From Rubrivivax sp. (lineage in GTDB: Bacteria; Pseudomonadota; Gammaproteobacteria; Burkholderiales; Burkholderiaceae_C), in the NCBI GenBank assembly GCA_020852865.1, contig JADYZZ010000073.1, positions 62,001 to 126,000 of the forward strand: a stretch of 64,000 nucleotides of DNA, in the 5' to 3' direction. The notes under the pieces were generated by a model that was not told where the DNA came from, searched no databases, and saw nothing but the letters and a program-made list of their open reading frames with translations. The position numbers were made by a program, and so were the translations under genes. Numbering within the stretch: position 1 is the stretch's first letter; each line of letters begins with the position of its first letter. Below are positions 57,296 through 64,000 of this stretch, piece by piece.

Positions 57296-57550
57296 ATGGC
57301 CCTGACCATCCTCGCGGATTGCATCAACTGCGCCGCCTGCGAACCCGAGTGCCCGAACAGCGCGATCAGCGCCGGGGACGACATCTTCGTCATCGACGGC
57401 GACCGGTGCACCGAATGCGTCGGGCACTACGACGAGTCGCAATGCGTCGCGATCTGTCCGGTGGACTGCATCGTCGCCGACACCAGCCGCGCCGAGACGC
57501 GCGCGCAGTTGCAGCACAAGTACGAACGGCTCGTGGCCGACGCCGCCTGA
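57296..57550 (+). CDS. 2[4Fe-4S] ferredoxin, Alvin/YfhL type
   Basis: 84 residues. Two cluster motifs: CINCAACEPECP, then CTECVGHYDESQCVAICP, where the second has the insertion between its second and third cysteines that marks the Allochromatium/YfhL-type low-potential ferredoxins, and the C-terminal helix (AQLQHKYERLVAD). It is the likely electron acceptor of KorAB and could pass electrons to the radical SAM aminomutase at the head of the operon or to the flavoprotein encoded on the opposite strand. AAAGGAG six bases before the ATG is a strong ribosome site. Confidence 0.93.
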   Translation: MALTILADCINCAACEPECPNSAISAGDDIFVIDGDRCTECVGHYDESQCVAICPVDCIVADTSRAETRAQLQHKYERLVADAA

Positions 57551-57653
57551 GCGCATCTGCCGCGGCACGCGGACCTGGATCCGCCGGCGCGATTCGTGTC
57601 CTTGCCCGCCGCCGCGGCGCGCCGGGCCGCCGCGGCGGCGCGCGCCGGGCGCG

Positions 57654-58376
57654 TCAGAGCCAGGGCTTGAGCAGCAGCATCAGGGCCGCGATGCTGGAGA
57701 TCGACAGCACCGCCGTCTTCACCGCCCGGCGGCTGCGATCGACATGGCGCATGAAGTACTTCGATGCGAGGAAGCCCAGCGCCAGCGGCGGGAACAGCCA
57801 GAGCGCCGACGCCGCCTGTGCCGCCGTGAAGCGGCCGACCAGCGCCAGCGTGACCAGCGACAGCGCCGCGCCGAGCGCGAGGAAGGCGCCCAGCGTGGCG
57901 CGCACTTTCGGCCCCGGCATGTTCTGATACACCAGCGCCATCGGCGGGGCGCCGACCGACGTGATGGTTCCCATGAAGCCCGAGAGCAGTCCGGCCACCA
58001 GCAGATTGCGCGGCGAAGGCAGGAGCCGCCAACGCGTCAGACTCAGGCCGATCGCCGCCAGCAGCATCACCGCGAAGACGGAAGCGAACAGCGCTGCGGG
58101 CAGCGTCGCGATGACGGCGCCGGCGGCCACCGTGCCGGTGAAGCGGCCGGCCAGCGCCAGGCCGAGCTCACGGAAATCGATCGAGCGGAACTCGCGAGTC
58201 GTCGTCATCAGCGCCAGCAGCAGGCCCAGCAGCAGGATCGGACCGGGCACCAGAGCGGGCGCGAGGATCACCAGCAGCGGCGCCGACAGGATGCCGAAGC
58301 CCACGCCGACCGAAGCCTGGATGGCCGCGCCGGCCGCGACGATCGCGGCCACGGCCGCCATGCTGCCGTCGATCAA
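57654..58376 (-). CDS. TauE/SafE-family membrane permease
   Basis: 240 residues with about eight hydrophobic segments in two repeats. The first repeat holds GAAIQASVGVGFGILSAPLL, the second GLLSGFMGTITSVGAPPMAL, the paired glycine-rich signatures of the family. Members export sulfite, sulfoacetate or other anions, often at the end of organosulfonate pathways, but many are uncharacterised. It is the last gene of a convergent operon with three oxidoreductase-type genes. No sulfonatase is in the window, so the sulfur link is not supported here. Confidence 0.87.
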   Translation of the reverse strand: MIDGSMAAVAAIVAAGAAIQASVGVGFGILSAPLLVILAPALVPGPILLLGLLLALMTTTREFRSIDFRELGLALAGRFTGTVAAGAVIATLPAALFASVFAVMLLAAIGLSLTRWRLLPSPRNLLVAGLLSGFMGTITSVGAPPMALVYQNMPGPKVRATLGAFLALGAALSLVTLALVGRFTAAQAASALWLFPPLALGFLASKYFMRHVDRSRRAVKTAVLSISSIAALMLLLKPWL

Positions 58377-58427
58377 GCCGGCCCTTTGCGCCGCCCCGGG
58401 CGGGCGTGATTCGCGCGCATGCCGACC

Positions 58428-61400
58428 TCAGGCCACCGGCTGCGCCGTGCGCAGCTCGTCCAGGCAGCCGGCGATCCACTGCGCGGTGAGTTTCTCCTGC
58501 ACCGCGTTCTGGCGCAGCCTGGAGTTCAGCCCGCCGAAGTCGACCGTGTCCAGCGGCTGGTCCTGGTTGTAGCAGGAGAACACGTAGGTCGTCTCGCCGG
58601 TGACCGGATCGCGCTGCGGCTGCACGCATTGCGCACAGATCTCCTTCATCATGCACTGCATCGGCGAGTTGATCGAGCCGATCGCGAAGTGGCCGGCCTT
58701 CAGGAAAGGCTGCAGTTCCCGGTGGCGCGCCGCGGCGACCGCGGCCATCATGCGATCCGAGCCGATCGCGATGATGCGGTCCACCGCCTCGGTGGCGATC
58801 GGCCGCTCGCCGAGCGCACCGCTGGCATAGGCGACGATCGCCTGCACGATGTTGCCGCAGCAGCTCTTGTCCTGGGGCCGGTCGGGCACGAAGCCGGGGG
58901 CCTCGTCGCAGCACCACACGACCAGATCGGCCGCGGCCTCGATCTCGGCGACCTTGTAGCGGTCGGCCTGCTTCTTGTAGCCGGCGAAGTACAGCACCTT
59001 CGAGCCGGCGCGGCGCAGGGCGGCACCGATCGAGAACAGCACCGCGTTGCCGAGTCCGCCGCCCACCAGCATCACGGTCTCGCCGCCGGCGATATGCGTG
59101 GGCGCCCCGGTCGGGCCCATCAGCACCACGGGCTCGCCCGGCCGGAGTGCGGCGACCAGGTTGGCCGAGCCGCCCATCTCGAGCACGATGCAGGCGACCA
59201 GGCCGCGTTCGACGTCGACCCAGGCGCCGGTGAGCGCCAGGCCCTCCATCGTCATGCGCGTGCCGCGCACGACGGGCGAGCGCGCGTCGTAGTTCTGCAG
59301 CCGGAAGAACTGGCCGGGCCGGAAGCGCGCCGCGGCGAAGGGCGCATGCAGCACGATCTCGACGATGTTGGGCGTCAGCCGGTTCACTGCGTGCACCGTG
59401 GCGCGCAGGCCCGAATCGAGGCGCGCGAAGAAGCTTGCGTCGTCGTCGGCGCTGGCCGGCGGCCGCTGCGCCAGCACGCGCGAGACGACCGGATGGCCCT
59501 GCTTGGCCGAACCCATCGCCTTGACGACGTTGCCGAAGTAGGAGGGGTGCAGGTCGCCGAAGAACGACACGAAGCGCCCGTCGTCGGTCTTGCTCAGCAG
59601 CACCTGAGGCTGCTCGGGCTTGGCGATCCCTGCTTCGGGCCGCACCGGGTTGCCTTGTTCGTCGCAGGCGGCGAAGTAGCGGCCGTTCAGCCGGAAATGC
59701 GAGGCGTCCTCGCGCGCCAGCACGGTGTTGGGCTGGGTGCCCGCGGCGATGAAGATCGAGCGTGCGTCGAGCCGCACTTCCTGGCCGTCGGACCATCGGC
59801 CGTCGGCGTCCCTCGCCTGCACGCGCATGCGGATGGCGCGCGCCGCGCCGTTGGCGTCGACCTCGACGGCCGCCGGACTCAGGCCTTCGGCGTAGGTGAT
59901 GCCCTCTTCCAGCGCCTTCTCCACCTCTTCGTGGTTCAGCGTGTAGGCGGGGCTGTCGATCATGCGTTTGCGGTAGGCCATCGTCACGCCGCCCCAGCCC
60001 TGCAGCAGCTCGAGCACCCGCGCCGGCTCGCCGGCGGCCGCCGCGCGCCGGCGCTCGGCGCGGATCGCACGCGCATGCGCGATGAATTCCGAGGCGATCT
60101 CCGCGTCCTCGGCGCTCCAGGCGGCGCGCACCTGCGCCTCGGAACGCTCCGAGCACAGGCGCTCGTAGCGCTCGAGGAACTTCTCGACCTGCACCGGGTA
60201 ATAGGCCAGCGACTCGGTCGCGGTGTCGATGGCGGTGAGGCCGCCGCCGATCACGACCACCGGCAGCCGCAGCTGCATGTTGGCCAGCGAGTTGGCCTTG
60301 GCCGCGCCGGTGAGCTGCAGCGCCATCAGGAAGTCCGATGCGGTGCGCACGCCGCGCGCCAGGCCGTTGGGGATGTCCAGCAGCGTGGGCCGCCCGGCAC
60401 CCATCGCCAGCGCGACGTGATCGAAGCCGAGCTCGAACGCGTCCTCGACGCCCAGCGTGCTGCCGAAGCGCACGCCGCCGTACATCGCGAAGCGCTCACG
60501 CCGCTCGAGCAGCAGGCGCACCACCTTCAGGAAGTTCTTGTCCCAGCGCACCGTGATGCCGTACTCGGCGACGCCGCCGAAGCCCGCTTGCATGCGCTCG
60601 TCGAGCGGCTCGAACAGCTCGGCAATGCGTTGGACCGGCTCGAACGCCGTGCGCGTGCCGTCGGCGCGCACCCCCGAGAGCGACTCGGGCAGCGGTTCGA
60701 TCTTGAGCCCGTCGATGCCGACCACGGTGTGGCCCTCGTTCACGAGGTAATGTGCGAGCGTGTAGCCGGCCGGGCCGAGCCCGGTGATCAGGACGCGGTA
60801 GCCGCTGCGCTCGCGCGGGTAAGGGCGGCGCAGGTCGAGCGGGTTCCAGCGCGTGAGCAGCGAGTAGATCTCGAAGCCGTAGGGCAGCTCGAGCACGTCC
60901 TTGAGCGTGCGCGTCTCGATCTGCGGGATGTCGACCGGTTCCTGCTTCTGGTAGATGCAGGCCTTCATGCAGTCGTTGCAGATGCGGTGCCCGGTGCCCG
61001 CGACCATCGGGTTGTCGATGGCGATCGTGGCCAGCGCCGCGATCGAGCGGCCGTCGGCCTTGAGCGTGTGGAACTCGGAGATCTTCTCGGAAAGCGGGCA
61101 GCCGGCCTGCGTCACCTGGAACACCGAGCGCTTGAACGCCGCCTTGCCCACCGGCGCCGGCGCGTCCTTGGGCGCCTTCTCGCGCAGGCCCCTGGAACAG
61201 GAATCCTTGCCCTGCGGATGGCAGAAGATGCAGTAGTTGGCCTGGTCGAGCGCGCCGCGCAGGTCGATGCCCGGATCGGTGAGCGCAAAACCCTCGCGGC
61301 GCCGCAGGCGCTCGGGGCGGATCGTGAAGGCGGTGTAGCCGTCTTGCTGCGCCTTGCGCGCAGCAGGTACCAGGTCCTCGGGCTGCACGTCGTGGGGCAG

Positions 61401-61934
61401 GCGAAACAGCACGTCGCCGCGATGCGCGAGCTGCCCCGCTTCGGTATGCACGGCCCAGGCCGCATAGCGGCGGGCGGTCTCGAGCTCGTCCGCGTGCGCC
61501 TCCTTGTCGTCGAGCCAGCGCTGCACATGGCTGGCGTAGGTCAGCTCGTCGAAGCGCCCGCCGAACCAATCGGCGAGCCGGGCGCGCAGCGCCGCGCCGT
61601 CGAAGCCGCGGGCCTCGTCGGGGTCGATCTTCTTGGCGGCCCCGCGCTGCACGAACTGGCGCTTGACGACATACAGCGGCGCCAGGTCGGCATGTGCCTG
61701 CGCGAGCCTGGCGGCCGCAGCCTGGATGCCGAACAGCCGGACCACGAAGTCCTCGACGCAGGGCCCGAGCGCGACGATCAGCTGCGACTCCTGCAGCGGC
61801 GTCAAGGCATCGGGCTGCGTGCGGGCCTGGCGCAGCCGCTCGAGCATCTCGGGCGCGGTGCGGCCCAGATCGTCGAGGAAGCGGCGGTCGAGCTCGAGCA
61901 GGCCGGCGCGCGTGTACAGCTGCGCGAAGCGCAT
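58428..61934 (-). CDS. Large fused Nfn-like iron-sulfur flavoprotein
   Basis: About 1,168 residues. An N-terminal region of about 200 residues is unrecognised. Then a GltD/dihydropyrimidine-dehydrogenase-type part: cysteines YCIFCHPQGKDSC, AGCPLSEKISEF and ICNDCMKACIYQ for two [4Fe-4S] clusters, and FAD/NAD loops VLITGLGPAGYTLA and VVVIGGGLTAIDTA. The C-terminal third is a PyrK/NfnA-type reductase: FRPGQFFRLQNYD, VMLVGGGLGNAVLF and the [2Fe-2S] set CMMKEICAQC plus a later Cys. It could move electrons between ferredoxin and NAD(P)H, perhaps serving KorAB. The ATG is 18 bases after AGGAG, so the start is uncertain; TTG at 61952 lies against that site. Confidence 0.8.
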   Translation of the reverse strand: MRFAQLYTRAGLLELDRRFLDDLGRTAPEMLERLRQARTQPDALTPLQESQLIVALGPCVEDFVVRLFGIQAAAARLAQAHADLAPLYVVKRQFVQRGAAKKIDPDEARGFDGAALRARLADWFGGRFDELTYASHVQRWLDDKEAHADELETARRYAAWAVHTEAGQLAHRGDVLFRLPHDVQPEDLVPAARKAQQDGYTAFTIRPERLRRREGFALTDPGIDLRGALDQANYCIFCHPQGKDSCSRGLREKAPKDAPAPVGKAAFKRSVFQVTQAGCPLSEKISEFHTLKADGRSIAALATIAIDNPMVAGTGHRICNDCMKACIYQKQEPVDIPQIETRTLKDVLELPYGFEIYSLLTRWNPLDLRRPYPRERSGYRVLITGLGPAGYTLAHYLVNEGHTVVGIDGLKIEPLPESLSGVRADGTRTAFEPVQRIAELFEPLDERMQAGFGGVAEYGITVRWDKNFLKVVRLLLERRERFAMYGGVRFGSTLGVEDAFELGFDHVALAMGAGRPTLLDIPNGLARGVRTASDFLMALQLTGAAKANSLANMQLRLPVVVIGGGLTAIDTATESLAYYPVQVEKFLERYERLCSERSEAQVRAAWSAEDAEIASEFIAHARAIRAERRRAAAAGEPARVLELLQGWGGVTMAYRKRMIDSPAYTLNHEEVEKALEEGITYAEGLSPAAVEVDANGAARAIRMRVQARDADGRWSDGQEVRLDARSIFIAAGTQPNTVLAREDASHFRLNGRYFAACDEQGNPVRPEAGIAKPEQPQVLLSKTDDGRFVSFFGDLHPSYFGNVVKAMGSAKQGHPVVSRVLAQRPPASADDDASFFARLDSGLRATVHAVNRLTPNIVEIVLHAPFAAARFRPGQFFRLQNYDARSPVVRGTRMTMEGLALTGAWVDVERGLVACIVLEMGGSANLVAALRPGEPVVLMGPTGAPTHIAGGETVMLVGGGLGNAVLFSIGAALRRAGSKVLYFAGYKKQADRYKVAEIEAAADLVVWCCDEAPGFVPDRPQDKSCCGNIVQAIVAYASGALGERPIATEAVDRIIAIGSDRMMAAVAAARHRELQPFLKAGHFAIGSINSPMQCMMKEICAQCVQPQRDPVTGETTYVFSCYNQDQPLDTVDFGGLNSRLRQNAVQEKLTAQWIAGCLDELRTAQPVA

Positions 61935-62097
61935 TCCAAATTCGAGATTCAACTCCTGGTTCTCCGCTGAACGAGGTCGGTGCCGCCCGGGCCCGGGCAA
62001 CGCCCGCCGCAGCGCCCCGCCTGCGGGCGCGCGGCTGCATCGAGGATGGGCAGCGCGCGGCGCGCCCCGGGGACCGCCGCGCGCCGGCGGCGCGCGG

Positions 62098-63441
62098 TCA
62101 GGCGACGACCGCCGCCATGCCGGGCCGCTCGGACTCCCGGGCGCGGCGACGCGGCGCGGCGACAGGCTTGGCGAAGACATCCGTCAGGCCGGCGGCAGCC
62201 ACGCGCCGGCGGATCTCGGCGACATCGGTCGTGTACGAGCCGCGCTGCTTCATGCGCTCGAAGTAGACCGAACCGGAGAACGTGAACTTCAGGCCCAGGC
62301 CCTTCTCGGTCTGCATCTGCTCGCGCACATGCGTGATCGCATCGCCGATCGCCAGGCTGTCGGGCAGCACCAGCGCCGGTTCGTCGAGCACGTGGCGCAC
62401 GGCGTTGTGGCCGGCCAGCGTGCCGGTGACCACCGCCTCGGTGTGGCCGACCAAGAGGCCGGCCTTCTCGCCGCCGCAGAACAGGTTGTCCACGCCGTCG
62501 ACCTTCAGCGCGTCGTCGCGCGGCGCCATGGCCACGAAGCGGATCGAGTTGCCGACGCCGCCGGAGTAGGGGTCTTCGAAGCGCGCGTTCTCGAAGCCGG
62601 GCACCTTGCGCAGATCGGATTGCGGGAAATAGGGCGTCATCAGCTTGGCGTGCCCGGTGTTGAGCAAGACGATGTTCTCCTGGTACTCGGGCAGCGCGTA
62701 CTGCTGGCAGGCCTTGATCTCGAGCTTGTTCGCGCCCTTGTCGCTGTAGGTCGGGATCGGCACGATCACCACGCCCTTGCGGTTGAGCTCCTCGACGATC
62801 TCGGGCGCCAGCGACTCCTTGAGCAGCTTGCACGAGCCGCTCATGGCGCCGACCTGCTCGAGCTTGTGGCCGTTGATCTCGGCGACGCCGCAGCGCCCGG
62901 CGATGCCCACGCGCACGCCGAAGGTGTGGCAGCGCAGGATGCACATGCTGCAGCCGTTGCCGTACTTGTTGCAGATGTTCACGACGCCCGCCGTGCCGGT
63001 GGTCTCGACGAAGGCGTCGGCCTCGAAGCGCATATCGCCTTCGTTCTTCTTGGTCCTGACGGCCGCGAGCCGGCTGCCGTCCATCTCGACCTCGGCGATC
63101 CGGGTCTGGTAGCGCACTTCGACGCCGGCCTCGGCGAGCACGCGCTGGACCGCGGGCTCGATGGTGGCGATGTTGTACAGCGACGCGTGCTTGTGCCCGG
63201 GGAACTCGATGTCGCGGTGCGTCGTGCACGCGTCCATGGCGTGGAACATCTCGCCGCCGCCCAGCGCGATGGCTTCCTCGGCCGCGGTGAAGCGGCCGTT
63301 GTTGCGGAAGATGCCGCCGACCAGGCCCGTGCCCAGGATCATGTCGGTGCGCTCGAGCAAGGTGACGTCGGCGCCCTGACGGGCCGCAGCCACTGCGGCC
63401 GCGCAGCCGGACCAACCACCACCGATGACCACGATCTTCAT
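62098..63441 (-). CDS. FAD-dependent oxidoreductase with a cysteine cluster
   Basis: 447 residues. FAD-binding Rossmann start MKIVVIGGGWSGCAAAVAA, then FVETTGTAGVVNICNK, a cysteine-rich stretch CNKYGNGCSMCILRC that has the spacing C-x6-C-x2-C-x3-C and may hold a metal or cluster, and FCGGEKAGLLVGHTEAVVTG, a late FAD-contact motif. Overall form recalls GidA/FAD_oxidored proteins but the substrate is unknown. AAGGAG eight bases before the ATG is a strong ribosome site. The stop lies 163 bases before the flavoprotein start; the ThDP enzyme ends 34 bases upstream. Confidence 0.8.
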   Translation of the reverse strand: MKIVVIGGGWSGCAAAVAAARQGADVTLLERTDMILGTGLVGGIFRNNGRFTAAEEAIALGGGEMFHAMDACTTHRDIEFPGHKHASLYNIATIEPAVQRVLAEAGVEVRYQTRIAEVEMDGSRLAAVRTKKNEGDMRFEADAFVETTGTAGVVNICNKYGNGCSMCILRCHTFGVRVGIAGRCGVAEINGHKLEQVGAMSGSCKLLKESLAPEIVEELNRKGVVIVPIPTYSDKGANKLEIKACQQYALPEYQENIVLLNTGHAKLMTPYFPQSDLRKVPGFENARFEDPYSGGVGNSIRFVAMAPRDDALKVDGVDNLFCGGEKAGLLVGHTEAVVTGTLAGHNAVRHVLDEPALVLPDSLAIGDAITHVREQMQTEKGLGLKFTFSGSVYFERMKQRGSYTTDVAEIRRRVAAAGLTDVFAKPVAAPRRRARESERPGMAAVVA

Positions 63442-63475
63442 GAGGGTGTCTCCTTGAACGTCTGGGTTGAAGGGA

Positions 63476-64000
63476 TCAGCCGTGCAGCGGATCACGACCC
63501 GCCGACTTCAGCCAGGAATACACAGGGGGGATGTCGCTCACGAGCGACTCGGTCACGACATCGAGGAAGCAGGGCCCGTCGTGCGCGAAGGCCGCGTCGA
63601 GCGCGCGCTCGAGCTCGGCGGGCGTCTCCACGCGCCAGGCCGCAAGCCCGTAGGCCGCGGCCACCTTGCTCATGTCGCCGGGGGTGAAGTCCACCGACTG
63701 GAATTTGCCCTTGCTGTGCAGCGATTGCAAGGTCTTGATCCAGCCGAAGCAGCCGTTGTTGAAGTGGATCAGCACCGCCGGCACGTCGAGGCGCGCGAGC
63801 GTTTCCAGCTCGCCGGCCGACATGCCGAGCGAGCCGTCGCCGAACAAACCTACCGGGCGTGCGTCGGGTCGCGCGTACCAGGCGCCCACGACGGCCGGAA
63901 TGGCGTAGCCGAGGCCGCCGAACGAACGCGGGATCAGCACGCGCGAGCCGTCGCCGCTCAGGCGCAGGAAGCGGGTGATGTAGGGCGTGGGCGTGCCGGC
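63476..64000 (-). CDS. ThDP-dependent enzyme, C-terminal part (5' end outside window)
   Basis: 174 residues remain, running off the right edge. The ThDP/Mg motif is present: GLFGDGSLGMSAGELETLAR to HFNNGCFGWIK, with GDG and NN about 27 residues apart, as in the acetolactate synthase/decarboxylase family. RSFGGLGYAIPAVVGAW is also family-typical. Which reaction it performs cannot be told from this part. It is the most upstream visible gene of the operon with the FAD oxidoreductase, the large flavoprotein and the TauE-type permease. The codon at 63940 that looks like a start is internal, since the frame continues to the edge. Confidence 0.85.
   Translation of the reverse strand, partial: AGTPTPYITRFLRLSGDGSRVLIPRSFGGLGYAIPAVVGAWYARPDARPVGLFGDGSLGMSAGELETLARLDVPAVLIHFNNGCFGWIKTLQSLHSKGKFQSVDFTPGDMSKVAAAYGLAAWRVETPAELERALDAAFAHDGPCFLDVVTESLVSDIPPVYSWLKSAGRDPLHG

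Noticed and set aside
57551..57653. Intrinsic terminator between ferredoxin and the TauE-type gene
   Set aside because: GC-rich repeats are present but there is no single good stem followed by a T-run on either strand.
57654..58376. TauE-type permease and NMT1-type transporter as evidence for a sulfonate pathway
   Set aside because: No sulfonatase, sulfoacetaldehyde acetyltransferase or sulfite dehydrogenase is recognisable in the window; the ThDP enzyme is incomplete and cannot be assigned.

Overview
The window is GC-rich bacterial chromosome, densely coded, with most third codon positions G or C. Gene content (SAH riboswitch on a split-type metH, ilvE followed by a zf-CHCC gene, apaG, DUF4743-Nudix, Bug-type receptor, fused indolepyruvate:ferredoxin oxidoreductase) points to a betaproteobacterium of the order Burkholderiales. 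This is inference from gene families, not a database match. I saw no rRNA, tRNA, CRISPR array or insertion sequence.

Layout. 1-8.5 kb holds housekeeping genes: radA (3' end), a family 25 glycosyltransferase, ilvE, a zinc-finger protein, metH under an SAH riboswitch, glk and a membrane-anchored Ser/Thr kinase. 8.5-11.6 kb has a secreted protein of unknown function between two gene-poor stretches. 11.6-17.3 kb is a complete dipeptide/oligopeptide ABC operon (BCDFA). 17.4-28.4 kb has a Rep/UvrD helicase, a YhhN membrane protein, a secreted alpha/alpha-barrel protein, a LytS/LytT-type two-component system, divergent NhaR-type and Rrf2-type regulators, a secreted unknown and a Nudix protein. 28.4-34.6 kb has a fused indolepyruvate:ferredoxin oxidoreductase, a diguanylate cyclase, apaG and rpe. 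34.6-40.9 kb is a Liv-type ABC operon led by an acyl-CoA ligase.

41-57.6 kb is the most interesting part. A LysR regulator is followed by a NMT1-type ABC transporter, an isochorismatase-fold hydrolase, a Bug receptor broken by one amber codon, and an eight-gene operon: a KamA-like radical SAM aminomutase, both subunits of a 3-oxoadipate-type CoA-transferase, a class III aminotransferase, an ALDH7-type semialdehyde dehydrogenase, a two-subunit 2-oxoacid:ferredoxin oxidoreductase and a ferredoxin. Three near-identical promoter/operator modules, all with the same 40-bp offset to a -35 box, precede the ABC operon, the receptor and the aminomutase operon. This defines a small regulon, probably controlled by the neighbouring LysR protein. 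I propose that the operon degrades an amino acid through a beta-amino acid (for example 2-aminoadipate to 3-aminoadipate) to 3-oxoadipate and its CoA ester, with the oxidoreductase and ferredoxin supplying low-potential electrons to the radical enzyme.

57.6-64 kb is a convergent operon: a ThDP enzyme (cut by the window end), an FAD oxidoreductase, a very large fused Nfn-like iron-sulfur flavoprotein and a TauE/SafE permease.
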